DNA of 64,000 nt from Candidatus Pantoea deserta (GTDB taxonomy: Bacteria > Pseudomonadota > Gammaproteobacteria > Enterobacterales > Enterobacteriaceae), in NCBI RefSeq assembly GCF_003813865.1, contig NZ_RMVG01000008.1:62001-126000 (forward strand), in the 5' to 3' direction. Position 1 is the first letter of the stretch; the number at the start of each line of letters is the position of its first letter. The translations under genes and the position numbers were made by a program. The notes under the pieces are model-generated. The model worked only from the letters and a program-made list of their open reading frames with translations, was not told where the DNA came from and made no database searches. This document shows, piece after piece, positions 9,145 through 19,347 of the stretch.

Positions 9145-9534
9145 ATGCCCACCGTGCTGTCGCTGTGCTGGCGCTACGTGCGCGCCTTCGCCATCATTTA
9201 TCTCTGCCTCTACGCAGGCAACGCTATCGCCGTGCTGCTGCCGATCACCATTCCCGGCAGTATTCTCGGCATGCTGACGCTGTTCACCCTGCTGGCGGCC
9301 CAGGTTCTGCCCGTGGACTGGGTGAAGCCGGGCTGCCATCTGCTCATCCGTTATATGGCGCTGCTGTTTGTGCCGATTAGCGTCGGCGTCATGAATTACA
9401 CCGACGTGCTCAGCGCGCAGTTTGGCCCGATTGTGGTCTCTATTGTGGTCAGTACCTTTCTGGTGCTGGCCATTGTCGGCTGGAGCGCCCATAAAATTCA
9501 TACGCGCCGCACGCAGGAGAAGCCCAGTGAGTGA
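9145..9534 (+). CDS. yohJ: CidA/LrgA-family membrane protein YohJ
   Basis: A small inner-membrane protein of 129 aa with four predicted hydrophobic segments and the LrgA/CidA signature around [16 protein letters not shown]. Relatives form holin-like or small-metabolite channels together with LrgB-type partners. Its reading frame overlaps yohK by 8 nt, so the two are translationally coupled, as in E. coli. The exact substrate is not settled; an E. coli role in uridine/pyrimidine movement has been discussed, and the cdd gene just downstream fits that theme, but this is inference. Confidence 0.93.
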   Translation: MPTVLSLCWRYVRAFAIIYLCLYAGNAIAVLLPITIPGSILGMLTLFTLLAAQVLPVDWVKPGCHLLIRYMALLFVPISVGVMNYTDVLSAQFGPIVVSIVVSTFLVLAIVGWSAHKIHTRRTQEKPSE

Positions 9535-10219
9535 CATCTGGTGGTCGCTGCCGCTCAGCGTCGGTGTCTTTATGCTCGCGCGCCAGCTGGCCGCAAAAGT
9601 AAAAATCTCGATAATCAATCCGCTGCTGGTGGCGATGGCGATTATTATTCCGCTGCTGCTGGTGCTGAACATTCCCTACACGCGCTATTTCGCCGGCAGT
9701 CAGATCCTCAATCAGCTGCTGCAACCCGCCGTGGTGGCGCTGGCGCTGCCGCTCTATGAACAGATGCATCAGATTCGCGCGCGCTGGAAGTCGCTGATTG
9801 GCGTCTGCTTTATCGGCAGCCTGACCGCGATGACGTCCGGTACGGCAATCGCGCTGTGGATGGGCGCAACGCCGGAAATCGCCGCCACGATCCTGCCCAA
9901 ATCGGTGACGACGCCGATTGCGATGGCCGTTTCCGCCTCGCTTCAGGGGATTCCTGCTATCAGCGCTATCTGCGTGCTGATCGCTGGCGTACTGGGCGCG
10001 GTATTCGGGCATATGGTGTTAAACCTGCTGGGCGTGAAAACCCGCGCGGCGCGCGGGCTGGCGATCGGCAACGCCTCTCATGCGCTCGGCACGGCGCGCG
10101 CGGCCGAAGTGGATTATCAGGAAGGGGCCTTCAGCTCTCTGGCGCTGGTGCTGTGCGGCATTATCACGTCGCTGCTGGCACCCTTTATTTTTCCGCTACT
10201 GCTGCGCGCGCTGGGTTAA
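9527..10219 (+). CDS. yohK: LrgB-family membrane protein YohK
   Basis: The partner of YohJ: 230 aa with several hydrophobic helices and the LrgB hallmark [19 protein letters not shown] near the middle, plus the conserved [11 protein letters not shown] region. GTG 9527 is chosen because it gives the E. coli length (231 aa) and overlaps the end of yohJ by 8 nt. The frame is open further upstream, but that extension is within yohJ and is not family-like. Confidence 0.93.
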   Translation: MSDIWWSLPLSVGVFMLARQLAAKVKISIINPLLVAMAIIIPLLLVLNIPYTRYFAGSQILNQLLQPAVVALALPLYEQMHQIRARWKSLIGVCFIGSLTAMTSGTAIALWMGATPEIAATILPKSVTTPIAMAVSASLQGIPAISAICVLIAGVLGAVFGHMVLNLLGVKTRAARGLAIGNASHALGTARAAEVDYQEGAFSSLALVLCGIITSLLAPFIFPLLLRALG

Positions 10220-10222
10220 AAC

Positions 10223-10240
10223 TTGCGAGAGATCTCGCAA
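10223..10240. promoter_or_regulatory. Perfect inverted repeat ahead of cdd
   Basis: TTGCGAGA and TCTCGCAA face each other across GA, three bases after the yohK stop. No T-run follows, so it is not a typical terminator. It may be an operator or an mRNA 3' hairpin. Confidence 0.5.
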
Positions 10241-10250
10241 AGTTGAAACG

Positions 10251-10289
10251 ATGCAAATCTGTTGCATTGTCAGAGCGATACAGATCACA
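10251..10289 (+). promoter_or_regulatory. CytR-like and CRP-like sites of the cdd promoter
   Basis: ATGCAA-ATCTG-TTGCAT (10251-10267) is an inverted pair of CytR-type half-sites (E. coli consensus GTTGCATT). AGCGA-TACAGA-TCACA (10274-10289) matches 8 of 10 CRP core positions, with a perfect right half. E. coli cdd is controlled by CytR and CRP, so the arrangement makes sense. Binding is inferred. Confidence 0.55.
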
Positions 10290-10336
10290 TATAAACCTCT
10301 GGCGGCAATCGGCCGCCTGAAATTAACGAGGCTATC

Positions 10337-11227
10337 ATGCATCCACGTTTCATCTCCGCCTTCGGCGCGCTGCCTGCTGAACTGCAAAGCGCACTACGTC
10401 CGGTTTTTGACGACGCACAGTTTCAGGCGGTGCTGACGCCGGAGCAGGTCGCCGCGCTAATGCAGCAGACCCAGCTGGATGCCGATGCGCTGGCGCTGGC
10501 GCTCCTGCCGCTGGCGGCGGCCTGCGCCGTCGCTCCGGTTTCCCGCTTTAACGTGGGCGCGATTGCGCGCGGCGTCAGCGGCCACTGGTATTTCGGCGCT
10601 AATATGGAGTTCGCCGGCGTCGCGCTCCAGCAAACGGTGCACGCCGAGCAGAGCGCGATTACACACGCCTGGCTGCGCGGCGAGCGCAGCCTGGAAGCCA
10701 TGACCGTCAACTACACGCCGTGCGGCCACTGTCGTCAGTTTATGAACGAGCTTAACAGCGGCACCGGGCTGCGTATCAGCCTGCCTGGGCGCAGCGTCAG
10801 TACCCTCGGCGACTATTTACCGGACGCTTTTGGTCCGCGCGACCTCAATATCACCACGCTGCTGTTAGACAAGGTGGACCACGGCTATCTGATGCAGGGC
10901 GACGCGCTGGCTCAGGCGGCGATTGCGGCGGCCAGTGAGAGTCACGCCCCTTACAGCGGATCGCACAGCGGCGTCGCGCTGCGCACCGCCAGCGGCGCGC
11001 TGGTCACCGGGCGCTACGCCGAAAACGCCGCCTTTAACCCCAGCCTGCCGCCGCTCCAGGCTGCGCTGATCCTGCTGAATATGCAGGGTGAAGCCTGTGA
11101 AAATATCGAGGCCGCGGCGCTGGCCGAGGTGGAGAACGCGACGCTGGATCAGTTTGCCGCCACTCAGGCCACGCTGGCCGCGCTGGGATGCACGCAGCTG
11201 ACGCGCGTAACGCTGCGCAAAGCCTGA
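10337..11227 (+). CDS. cdd: Cytidine deaminase
   Basis: Hydrolyses cytidine and deoxycytidine to uridine and deoxyuridine in pyrimidine salvage; soluble homodimer. The 296 aa are the long enterobacterial type, with a catalytic N-terminal domain and a degenerate C-terminal copy. Zinc and catalytic residues are visible in VHAEQSAI (His and Glu) and TPCGHCRQF (two Cys). CytR/CRP-type operators precede it. Confidence 0.98.
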   Translation: MHPRFISAFGALPAELQSALRPVFDDAQFQAVLTPEQVAALMQQTQLDADALALALLPLAAACAVAPVSRFNVGAIARGVSGHWYFGANMEFAGVALQQTVHAEQSAITHAWLRGERSLEAMTVNYTPCGHCRQFMNELNSGTGLRISLPGRSVSTLGDYLPDAFGPRDLNITTLLLDKVDHGYLMQGDALAQAAIAAASESHAPYSGSHSGVALRTASGALVTGRYAENAAFNPSLPPLQAALILLNMQGEACENIEAAALAEVENATLDQFAATQATLAALGCTQLTRVTLRKA

Positions 11228-11385
11228 GTGAGCCACGGCACGCTTTTCAACACTTACAATATCTTTTATTTACAAAAGCTGTACATCAGCGAGAAATTTC
11301 ATAGGATCGTGCGCCAGCTACACAAAAAAAGAACGACTGGCGTCTGCATTTTAGCCAGACAACATTGCAACCGGAGCATCAATTC

Positions 11386-13083
11386 ATGGAACACGAGTAC
11401 GAAAGTAAACGTCCACTGTACATCCCCTACGCTGGCCCGATCCTGCTGGAATTTCCCCTGCTGAACAAAGGCAGCGCCTTCACGCTGGAAGAGCGCAACG
11501 AATTTAACCTCAACGGCCTGCTACCTGAGGCGGTTGAGAGCATTGAAGAACAAGCAGAGCGCGCCTGGCGTCAGTTCCAGGACTTTAAAAACAATAACGA
11601 TAAGCACGTCTATCTGCGCAACATTCAGGACACCAACGAAACGCTGTTCTATCGGCTGCTCGACAACCATCTCGAAGAGATGATGCCGATTATTTATACC
11701 CCAACCGTTGGCGCGGCCTGTGAACACTTCTCGGAAATCTACCGTCGCGCGCGCGGCGTGTTTATCTCCTACCCGAACCGCGCCCACATTGAAGATATGC
11801 TGCAAAACGCCACCAAGCAGAACGTGAAGGTGATTGTGGTCACTGACGGCGAGCGTATTCTCGGCCTCGGCGATTTAGGGATTGGCGGCATGGGCATTCC
11901 TATCGGCAAACTCTCCCTGTATACCGCCTGCGGCGGCATCTCTCCGGCCTACACCCTGCCGGTGGTGCTGGATGCGGGCACCAACAATCAACAGCTGCTG
12001 AACGATCCGCTTTACATGGGCTGGCGTCATCCGCGTATTACTGGTGAAGAGTACGACGCCTTTGTAAACGATTTTATCCAGGCGGTAAAACGTCGCTGGC
12101 CCAACGTGCTGTTGCAGTTTGAAGACTTCGCGCAGAAAAACGCCATGCCGCTGCTGCAACGCTACCGCGATGAAATCTGCTGCTTTAACGACGATATTCA
12201 GGGCACCGCCGCCGTCACCGTCGGCACGCTGATCGCCGCCAGCCGCGCCGCAGGCAGCCGTCTGTGCGAGCAAAAAGTGGTGTTCCTGGGCGCAGGCTCC
12301 GCCGGTTGCGGTATCGCCGAGCAGATTATTTCGCAGATGAAGTCGGAAGGCTTAAGCGATGAAGAAGCGCGCGCCCGCGTGCTGATGGTAGACCGTTTTG
12401 GCCTGCTGACGGATAAGCTGCCGAACCTGCTCGACTTCCAGAGCAAGCTGGTGCAGAAGAGCGAAAACCTGAAAGAGTGGGATACCGCCAGCGACTCGAT
12501 TTCGCTGCTGGACGTGGTACGCAACGCGCGCCCCGATATTCTGATTGGCGTTTCCGGTCAGCCAGGACTGTTTACCGAAGAGATCATTCGCGAGATGCAC
12601 AAGCACTGCGCGCGCCCTATCGTGATGCCGCTCTCTAACCCGACCTCGCGCGTTGAAGCCACGCCAGCGGATATTATCGCCTGGACTGACGGCGCAGCGC
12701 TGGTCGCCACCGGCAGCCCCTTCTCGCCGGTCAGCTGGAAAGGCAAGACCTATCCCATTGCGCAGTGCAATAACTCCTATATTTTCCCTGGCATTGGGCT
12801 GGGCGTCATTGCCGCTGGCGCGACGCGCGTCACCGATTCGATGCTGATGACCGCAAGCCGCGCGCTGGCTGACTGTTCGCCGCTGGTTAACGAAGGCGAA
12901 GGTCCGGTGCTGCCGGAGATTAAGGATATTCAGGGCGTATCGAAAATTATCGCCATGGAAGTCGGCAAAGCCGCGCAGCTGGCAGGCGTGGCGGTCGTCA
13001 CGTCAGAAGACGTCCTGTCGCAGGCGGTCGCCAACAACTTCTGGCTGCCTCAGTATCGCCACTACCGCCGCACCTCTATCTGA
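11386..13083 (+). CDS. maeA: NAD-dependent malic enzyme
   Basis: Converts L-malate and NAD+ to pyruvate, CO2 and NADH; cytosolic. ATG 11386 yields 565 aa, identical in length to E. coli MaeA, with GGAG nine bases upstream; an in-frame TTG at 11365 would add seven residues that do not look family-like. Malic-enzyme signatures include [10 protein letters not shown], the catalytic Lys in [21 protein letters not shown], metal-binding [11 protein letters not shown], the dinucleotide fold [11 protein letters not shown] and MPLSNPTSR near the end. It is a single-gene unit. Confidence 0.98.
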   Translation: MEHEYESKRPLYIPYAGPILLEFPLLNKGSAFTLEERNEFNLNGLLPEAVESIEEQAERAWRQFQDFKNNNDKHVYLRNIQDTNETLFYRLLDNHLEEMMPIIYTPTVGAACEHFSEIYRRARGVFISYPNRAHIEDMLQNATKQNVKVIVVTDGERILGLGDLGIGGMGIPIGKLSLYTACGGISPAYTLPVVLDAGTNNQQLLNDPLYMGWRHPRITGEEYDAFVNDFIQAVKRRWPNVLLQFEDFAQKNAMPLLQRYRDEICCFNDDIQGTAAVTVGTLIAASRAAGSRLCEQKVVFLGAGSAGCGIAEQIISQMKSEGLSDEEARARVLMVDRFGLLTDKLPNLLDFQSKLVQKSENLKEWDTASDSISLLDVVRNARPDILIGVSGQPGLFTEEIIREMHKHCARPIVMPLSNPTSRVEATPADIIAWTDGAALVATGSPFSPVSWKGKTYPIAQCNNSYIFPGIGLGVIAAGATRVTDSMLMTASRALADCSPLVNEGEGPVLPEIKDIQGVSKIIAMEVGKAAQLAGVAVVTSEDVLSQAVANNFWLPQYRHYRRTSI

Positions 13084-13088
13084 CCTCA

Positions 13089-13113
13089 GGCTGCCGGGTC
13101 GCCAGACCCGGCA
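13089..13113 (+). terminator. Hairpin after maeA
   Basis: GCTGCCGGGTC and GACCCGGCAGC pair across a short loop just after the maeA stop. The following sequence has no real T-run, so it may be a weak or Rho-assisted 3' end. Confidence 0.55.
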
Positions 13114-13204
13114 GCTGCGCAAAAAGCCATCAGCCAACCGGCGGTAACTTGCTTCAGCGAAGGTCCTCAAGTAGCCTTGATGCACCGATTTTTCCCTATG
13201 TTGA

Positions 13205-13936
<732 letters not shown>

Positions 13937-13965
13937 GTCAGCGGCTTAAACAGCTTAAACGGACA

Positions 13966-14112
13966 GGGGCTGTGGAGCATGGCGTCCCGCGCCAGGAACA
14001 AATACGCCGGGAGCGTTTTCAACAGCGCAGCGCGTGGCCCGTGTACGGATGCCTCTCAGGCATAAGTGTATGTCATCATGCGGGACGAGCGGGCAGAGAT
14101 GCCTTAAGCGGT
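13966..14112. repeat. Dispersed intergenic repeat, copy B
   Basis: The gap after sanA holds GAGCGTTTTCAACAGCGCAG and then, about 70 bp later, GGGCAGAGATGCCTTAAGCG. Both match copy A (8862-9030) in order and spacing. TGCGGGACGAG just before the second block is also found in copy D. No ORF is supported here. Confidence 0.7.
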
Positions 14113-14180
14113 TGCGCAACTGCCTGCGTTAGCGCCCAGCCATCCCCCTTTTAACGTCTGATTTTCCCTTTACGCCGGAC

Positions 14181-14212
14181 AAAAAAAAGCGACCCGAAGG
14201 TCGCTATTTTTT
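14181..14212 (-). terminator. Terminator of mglC (bidirectional form)
   Basis: AGCGACC and GGTCGCT form a 7-bp stem with a CGAA loop (14188-14205). Eight A precede it and a T-run follows, so it can stop leftward mglBAC transcripts and also rightward read-through from sanA. Confidence 0.88.
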
Positions 14213-14227
14213 AACTCATCTTTACTC

Positions 14228-15238
14228 TTACTTCTTACGCGCGTATTTCAGCGAGTCCAGCGCGACGGCGAAAATAATGATGCCGCCCTTGATAATGTAC
14301 TGCCAGTAGGGGTTAACGCCGATATAGGTCAGGCCGTAGTTGATAACGGTAAAGATAATCACGCCGGTCACGACGCCGGCCACCGTACCTACGCCGCCGG
14401 CAAAGGAGACGCCGCCCACCACGCACGCCGCGATGGCGTCCAGCTCATACATAAAGCCGAGGTTGTTGGTGGCGCTGCCGATACGACCGGCTTCCAGCAT
14501 CCCGCCAAACGCATAAAACACGCCGGAAAGGGCATACACCAGGATCAGGTTGAAATTAACGTTAACGCCAGAAACTTTCGCCGCTTCCGGGTTGCCGCCG
14601 ATAGCAAAAATGTTTTTGCCGAAGCGCGTCTTGTTCCAGAGCACCCAGACGAAAACAATGGCGACGATGGCGTAGAAGGTAATGTACGACAGTTTAAAAT
14701 CGCCAAAGCGGAAAAAGCCCTGAGCAAATTTCGAGAAGCCGCTGTCGAAACCCGCGATTGGCGAGGCACCGACGAAGTCATAATAGAGCGAGTTGATGCC
14801 GTAGACGATAATCATGGTGCCAAGCGTGGTAATAAACGGCGTGACCTTGAGATAGGCGATAATGACGCCGTTCAGCAGGCCGATCAGGCCGCCAATCACG
14901 CACACCACCAGGATCACCAGCGGAATCGGCACGGTATCCAGCGTCGGGAACACCTTATTGGCGTTCTCCATTGACTGGAGCAGCGTTGCCGCGACCACGG
15001 CGGCCAGGCCGACCTGACGTCCCGCAGAGAGATCCGTACCCTGAGTAACGATCAACCCCGCCACGCCCAGCGCGATGATAATACGTACTGATGACTGGGT
15101 AAGAATATTACTCAGGTTCATCAAACTTAAAAACGTCGGATCCTGGAAAATAATAATAGCCAGTAATACCAGCAGAACGACATAAATGCCGCCCTCTTTC
15201 AGCCAGGTTAGCGCATTCTTTTTTGTAGTCGCTTTCAT
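14228..15238 (-). CDS. mglC: Galactose/methylgalactoside ABC transporter permease
   Basis: Membrane subunit of the MglBAC high-affinity galactose importer. It has 336 aa with about ten hydrophobic segments and the BPD_transp_2/RbsC-type features GLIVTQGTDLSAGRQVGLAA, GALNG-like IGLLNGVIIAYLKVTPFITTLGT-region and FAIGGNPEAAKVSGV. It follows mglA by 19 bp on the same strand and ends the operon at a terminator. Confidence 0.97.
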   Translation of the reverse strand: MKATTKKNALTWLKEGGIYVVLLVLLAIIIFQDPTFLSLMNLSNILTQSSVRIIIALGVAGLIVTQGTDLSAGRQVGLAAVVAATLLQSMENANKVFPTLDTVPIPLVILVVCVIGGLIGLLNGVIIAYLKVTPFITTLGTMIIVYGINSLYYDFVGASPIAGFDSGFSKFAQGFFRFGDFKLSYITFYAIVAIVFVWVLWNKTRFGKNIFAIGGNPEAAKVSGVNVNFNLILVYALSGVFYAFGGMLEAGRIGSATNNLGFMYELDAIAACVVGGVSFAGGVGTVAGVVTGVIIFTVINYGLTYIGVNPYWQYIIKGGIIIFAVALDSLKYARKK

Positions 15239-15257
15239 GTTAACAGCCCTTGCTTCA

Positions 15258-16778
15258 TTAAAGGTGTAATGACGCTAAACGCAATATTTCGTTCTGCGTG
15301 GTTGTCTTGGTATCTACAATGCCCGCCACCTGGCCGTTGCTCATTACCAGGATACGATCGGTAATGCCCAACAGCTCCGGCATTTCGGACGAAATAATAA
15401 TGATGCCCTTCTCTTTTTTCGCCAGCTCGGCAATCAGCTGGTAAATTTCGAATTTTGCCCCGACGTCAATACCGCGCGTCGGTTCATCAAGCATCAGGAT
15501 TTCAGGCTGCGTTAATAACCAGCGGCCAATAATGACTTTTTGCTGGTTACCGCCCGAAAGCGATCCAATTTGCGTATGATGTCCCGGCGTTTTGACGCGC
15601 ATGGCGTCAATCACCCACTGGGTATCGCTCTTCATACGTTTATTATCCAGCAGCCCGATACTGGTTTTATATTTTTTGATATTCGAGATTAACGAGTTAA
15701 ACCCGATATCCAGGAAGGCGTAAATACCGGTTGAGCGGCGCTCTTCCGTCACCAGCGCAAAGCCGTGGTTAATGGCTTCGTTAGCGCTGTGGTTATTAAT
15801 CGCCTTGCCGTGCAGCTTAATGGTGCCGCTGACCTTTTCACGAATGCCAAACAGGGTCTCGACGATATCGGTGCGTTTTGCGCCCACCAGCCCGGCAATC
15901 CCCAGAATCTCCCCTTTATGCAGATCGAACGAAACGTCGCGAATCGACGGCTGACGCAGCGAGGTTAAATTACGCACTTCCAGAATGGTTTCGCCCGGTA
16001 CGTTGGTTTTATCCGGGAAGCGCTGGTTCAGGGAGCGACCGACCATCATGGCGATGATCTTGTCCATATCCAGCCCTTCCAGCGGCTGGGTGGCGATCCA
16101 CTGACCGTCGCGCAGAATAGTGATCTCGTCGCATAGCTGGAAAATCTCTTCCATCTTGTGCGAGATGTAGACTATGCCGCAGCCGCGATCTTTCAGCTTA
16201 CGAATAATGGTGAACAGGTGGTTCACCTCTTTCTCCGTCAGCGACGAGGTCGGTTCGTCCATGATGACGATTTTGGCGTCATAGGAGAACGCCTTGGCAA
16301 TCTCAATCATCTGCATCTGGGAAACCGACAGATTCGCCACTTTGTCGCGCGGATCGATATCGATATCCAGCTCTTCGAATATCGCTTTGGTATCGCGATA
16401 CATTTTATCCTGATCGACAAACGGCCCTTTGCGCGGATAGCGGCCCAGCCACATGTTGTCCATAACGGTGCGCTGTAATACCAGGTTCAGCTCCTGGTGC
16501 ACCATAGAAACGCCATTTTCCAGCGCTTCTTTAGAACTTTTAAAATCGATTTCTTCACCCTGAAACAGGATGCTCCCCGTGTCTTTTTTATAAATGCCAA
16601 ACAGGCATTTTAATAACGTTGATTTCCCTGCGCCGTTTTCACCCATCAGTGCATGAACGGAGTGAGGCCGCACTTTTAAATTCACATTATCTAAGGCTTT
16701 AACCCCTGGAAATGATTTTGACACATTCGTCATTTCCAGCAGATATTCACGCTGCGCGGTCGGATTATCACTGGCCAT
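15258..16778 (-). CDS. mglA: Galactose/methylgalactoside ABC transporter ATP-binding protein
   Basis: A 506-aa double ABC ATPase that powers MglC. The first half has a full Walker A (GENGAGKST), signature [14 protein letters not shown] and Walker [12 protein letters not shown]. The second half has a degenerate P-loop (GLVGAKRTD) but an intact signature [14 protein letters not shown] and Walker [13 protein letters not shown], the asymmetry usual in sugar ABC ATPases of the Mgl/Rbs type. It lies between mglB and mglC in one leftward operon. Confidence 0.98.
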   Translation of the reverse strand: MASDNPTAQREYLLEMTNVSKSFPGVKALDNVNLKVRPHSVHALMGENGAGKSTLLKCLFGIYKKDTGSILFQGEEIDFKSSKEALENGVSMVHQELNLVLQRTVMDNMWLGRYPRKGPFVDQDKMYRDTKAIFEELDIDIDPRDKVANLSVSQMQMIEIAKAFSYDAKIVIMDEPTSSLTEKEVNHLFTIIRKLKDRGCGIVYISHKMEEIFQLCDEITILRDGQWIATQPLEGLDMDKIIAMMVGRSLNQRFPDKTNVPGETILEVRNLTSLRQPSIRDVSFDLHKGEILGIAGLVGAKRTDIVETLFGIREKVSGTIKLHGKAINNHSANEAINHGFALVTEERRSTGIYAFLDIGFNSLISNIKKYKTSIGLLDNKRMKSDTQWVIDAMRVKTPGHHTQIGSLSGGNQQKVIIGRWLLTQPEILMLDEPTRGIDVGAKFEIYQLIAELAKKEKGIIIISSEMPELLGITDRILVMSNGQVAGIVDTKTTTQNEILRLASLHL

Positions 16779-16817
16779 AATTTACCTGGCTAAAAAAAGC
16801 GTTGGTCACGTAAAAAC

Positions 16818-16846
16818 AGGGCGCGACCTGGCCGCGCCCGGACAGG
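16818..16846 (-). other. mglB-mglA intercistronic hairpin
   Basis: GGGCGCG and CGCGCCC pair around ACCTGGC in the gap between mglB and mglA. A 3' hairpin here would protect mglB mRNA and explain the higher amount of binding protein needed. The stem is seen; the role is inferred from similar operons. Confidence 0.5.
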
Positions 16847-16847
16847 A

Positions 16848-17843
16848 TTACTTCTGGAACTGAGACAGGTTCTCTTTATCCACCGCCACGTAAGGGACGC
16901 GGACAATCTTGTCGCTGATTTTAAAGCTGGTGCCCTCGGTGGCGGCTTTGCCGTCAGCCAGGTTTTTCGCCATATCCAGCGTCGCTTTCGCCTGGTTCTC
17001 CGCATCGTTCAGCACGGTGCCGGCCAGCGCGCCGGATTTCACCAGCGCCAGCGCTTCCGGCAGGGCATCGACGCCGAATACCGGAATAGAGGTTTTGTTG
17101 TGCGCCTTCAGCGCTTCAACCGCGCCCATCGCCATCGCATCGTTGTTGGCGATAACCACTTCGATCTTGTTAGCGTTCGGACCTGAGAGCCACGCGTCCA
17201 TCTTGTCTTTAGCCTGAGCGGTGTCCCACATGGCGGTATCCATCGCCAGCTGCTGCGTTTTCAGGCCGTCCTGATTCAGGGTGTCGATGACGTATTTGGT
17301 ACGCGCTTCCGCATCCGGGTGACCCGGTTCGCCTTTCAGCAGCACGAACTGAATCTGACCATCTTTGTTCAGATCCCAGTTCGGCGAGGCTTTCCAGTGC
17401 TTCTCAATCAGTTTGCCCTGAATAATGCCGGACTCTTTAGAGTCGGTGCCCACATAGTAGGCTTTGTCGTAGCTGGCCAGCACTTTTGCGTTAGGTTCTT
17501 TGTTGAAGAACACCACTGGCACATCGTTGCCGCGCGCTTTATCGATCACAACCGCCGCCGCTGCCGGGTCTACCAGGTTAATCGCCAGCGCCTTCACGCC
17601 TTTCGCCATCAGAACGTCAATCTGGTCATTCTGTTTTGACTGGTCATTCTGCGAGTCATTCATCAGCAGCTGCACGCCGCCGACGGCTTTCGCTTCTTTC
17701 TCAATATCCTTGCGCACCATCGACATGAAGTTGTCGTCATATTTATAGATGGTCACGCCGATACGCGTGTCCGCTGCGTGTGTTGTCGCGCCGAACATCA
17801 TGCTGGCGACTAAAGCAGTAAGCGTGAAAACCTTCTTATTCAT
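16848..17843 (-). CDS. mglB: Galactose/glucose-binding periplasmic protein
   Basis: Periplasmic receptor for D-galactose and D-glucose that feeds MglAC and, in E. coli, the Trg chemoreceptor. It has 331 aa with a Sec signal peptide of about 23 residues (hydrophobic core [10 protein letters not shown], cleavage after THA). The mature protein has the periplasmic-binding-protein fold of the ribose/galactose class ([15 protein letters not shown], and [16 protein letters not shown] near 230-260). First gene of the mgl operon, behind a CRP site, a gal operator and a long leader. Confidence 0.98.
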   Translation of the reverse strand: MNKKVFTLTALVASMMFGATTHAADTRIGVTIYKYDDNFMSMVRKDIEKEAKAVGGVQLLMNDSQNDQSKQNDQIDVLMAKGVKALAINLVDPAAAAVVIDKARGNDVPVVFFNKEPNAKVLASYDKAYYVGTDSKESGIIQGKLIEKHWKASPNWDLNKDGQIQFVLLKGEPGHPDAEARTKYVIDTLNQDGLKTQQLAMDTAMWDTAQAKDKMDAWLSGPNANKIEVVIANNDAMAMGAVEALKAHNKTSIPVFGVDALPEALALVKSGALAGTVLNDAENQAKATLDMAKNLADGKAATEGTSFKISDKIVRVPYVAVDKENLSQFQK

Positions 17844-18130
17844 GGTATCTCCGGTTTTTTGCAGGGTAGTACTGGCTCAGCCGCGTCAGGCGCGAATGAG
17901 CTTTCGGTAAAAGATGATTCGGCGAATCAAAAAGAAGCGGGTGACATCACGCTACGCCGCTGAACCGCCGTCCAGAAACCTGACTTCCTTGTGCGACAAC
18001 GCGTCCTGAAGATGTTTGAACCTTTTTTCACGGCTGACTGAAACCGCGCCATCCGGGAGTTAATACAGCGTTACATAATGTTTCAGTCCAGTAAGACGCT
18101 GCCATCATAGTAAGGGCCATGTTAATTAAC
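17844..18130 (-). promoter_or_regulatory. mglB leader and promoter region (about 250-nt untranslated leader)
   Basis: No gene lies between galS and mglB. A TATGAT -10 box on the minus strand (18104-18109) implies a start near 18097, which would place the CRP site centre at about -41.5 (class II spacing) and leave a leader of about 250 nt before the mglB ATG. No riboswitch-like fold is evident. Confidence 0.6.
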
Positions 18131-18164
18131 TGTGAATACAATCACAGATTGAAAACGGTTACAT
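18131..18164 (-). promoter_or_regulatory. CRP site and gal operator controlling mglBAC
   Basis: TGTGA-ATACAA-TCACA (18131-18146) is a perfect CRP core. GAAAACGGTTACAT (18151-18164) matches the GalR/GalS operator type and overlaps the galS stop codon (18159-18161). The same 14-mer recurs before galS. CRP activation and GalS repression of mgl are established in E. coli. Confidence 0.85.
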
Positions 18165-19199
18165 GGCGCTATCGCCTGAATTAGTGACCGACTCCACATT
18201 TTGTCTTTGCGCCACAGAATGACGGCGTACCAGCGTAGGCATAAAGACATGCTGCGCGCTGGCATCCAGCTGCCCCGCCGCGCCGCTCAGCGCCAGTTCG
18301 GTCGCCAGTTTCGCCATGGAAACAATAGGATAACGGACCGTTGTCAGCTGCGGGTCGGTGTAGCGAGAGATGGGAATATCATCGAAGCCAATCACGGAAA
18401 AGTGTTGCGGCACCTGAATGCCATTGTCTTTTAACGCGGTGAGCGCGCCTGCCGCCATACTATCGTTGTAGGCGAAAATGGCGCTGAGATGCACATTGCG
18501 TCCCAGCAGTTCGACCATCGCCGCCTCGCCGCCTTGCATATCGGGTTCGGCGCTGGCTATCCAGCTTTCGTGCGGGCTAATCCCCTGCTCCGCCAGCGCC
18601 TGCTGCCAGCCATCGCGCCGCTGCTGCACATCTTCGATAGGATGGCTGGAACAGAGGTAGCCAATACGGCTATGCCCCTGCTGCATCAGCATGCGGGTGG
18701 CCATCAGCGCGCCCGCGACGTTATCCAGACTGACGCAGCGGTGGGCAAAGCCCGGTACAATGCGGTTGACCATCACCATACCCGGCACCTGCTGCATAAA
18801 ACTCGCCAGCTCGTCATCTGAAAGCGTTTTCGCATGCACCACCAGCGCGTTACAGCGCTGACGGATCAGCACTTCGATGGCGTGGCGTTCTTTGTCTTCC
18901 TGATGCCAGGAGTTGCTGATCAGGACATGCTTTTGCAGGCGCTGCGCGACGGTATCCACCGCCTTGACCAGCGCGCCGAAGAAGGGATCGGAGACATCCA
19001 TTACGACGACGCCGATGGTATCGCTGACCTGTGTCGCCAGCGCCTGCGCGTTGGCGTTGGGGCGGTAGCCCAGGGACTCCACGGCCTGTAGCACCGCTTC
19101 ACGCGTGTCGGCAGTGACGGCGCTGCTATTATTCAGCACGCGTGAGACGGTCGCCACCGACACCCCGGCCAGACGGGCAACATCACGAATCGTTATCAT
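18159..19199 (-). CDS. galS: LacI-family repressor GalS (mgl isorepressor)
   Basis: DNA-binding repressor of the mgl operon, relieved by galactose. Starting at ATG 19199, the 346 aa equal E. coli GalS and open directly with the helix-turn-helix [20 protein letters not shown], as LacI proteins do; a longer in-frame start at 19232 would add an unrelated leader. A hinge ([10 protein letters not shown]) and a periplasmic-binding-protein-like effector domain follow. It sits directly upstream of mglB on the same strand, with its own CRP and gal operator sites. Confidence 0.96.
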   Translation of the reverse strand: MITIRDVARLAGVSVATVSRVLNNSSAVTADTREAVLQAVESLGYRPNANAQALATQVSDTIGVVVMDVSDPFFGALVKAVDTVAQRLQKHVLISNSWHQEDKERHAIEVLIRQRCNALVVHAKTLSDDELASFMQQVPGMVMVNRIVPGFAHRCVSLDNVAGALMATRMLMQQGHSRIGYLCSSHPIEDVQQRRDGWQQALAEQGISPHESWIASAEPDMQGGEAAMVELLGRNVHLSAIFAYNDSMAAGALTALKDNGIQVPQHFSVIGFDDIPISRYTDPQLTTVRYPIVSMAKLATELALSGAAGQLDASAQHVFMPTLVRRHSVAQRQNVESVTNSGDSAM

Positions 19200-19252
19200 G
19201 CAGCTGTTCCACAGAGGAAATAAAGGCATCACGCCAGGAAGTAATCCGGCGC

Positions 19253-19347
19253 TATTCTGTCAGGCGCAGCCAGGCAGCAGCGTGAATTGCGTCACACTGA
19301 TGAAAACGGTTACATACAATTATGTAACCTTTGTGATGAATATCATT
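19253..19347 (-). promoter_or_regulatory. galS promoter with CRP sites and gal operator
   Basis: A good CRP core CGTGA-ATTGCG-TCACA lies at 19281-19296, and a second, weaker one (TGTGA-TGAATA-TCATT) at 19332-19347. Between them GAAAACGGTTACAT (19302-19315) repeats the mglB operator exactly. AGAATA on the minus strand (19253-19258) is a plausible -10 box that places the first CRP site near -42. This fits CRP-dependent, autoregulated galS. Confidence 0.75.

Noticed and set aside
9422-9526. Upstream extension of the yohK frame
   Set aside because: It lies inside yohJ in another frame; the GTG at 9527 gives the family length.
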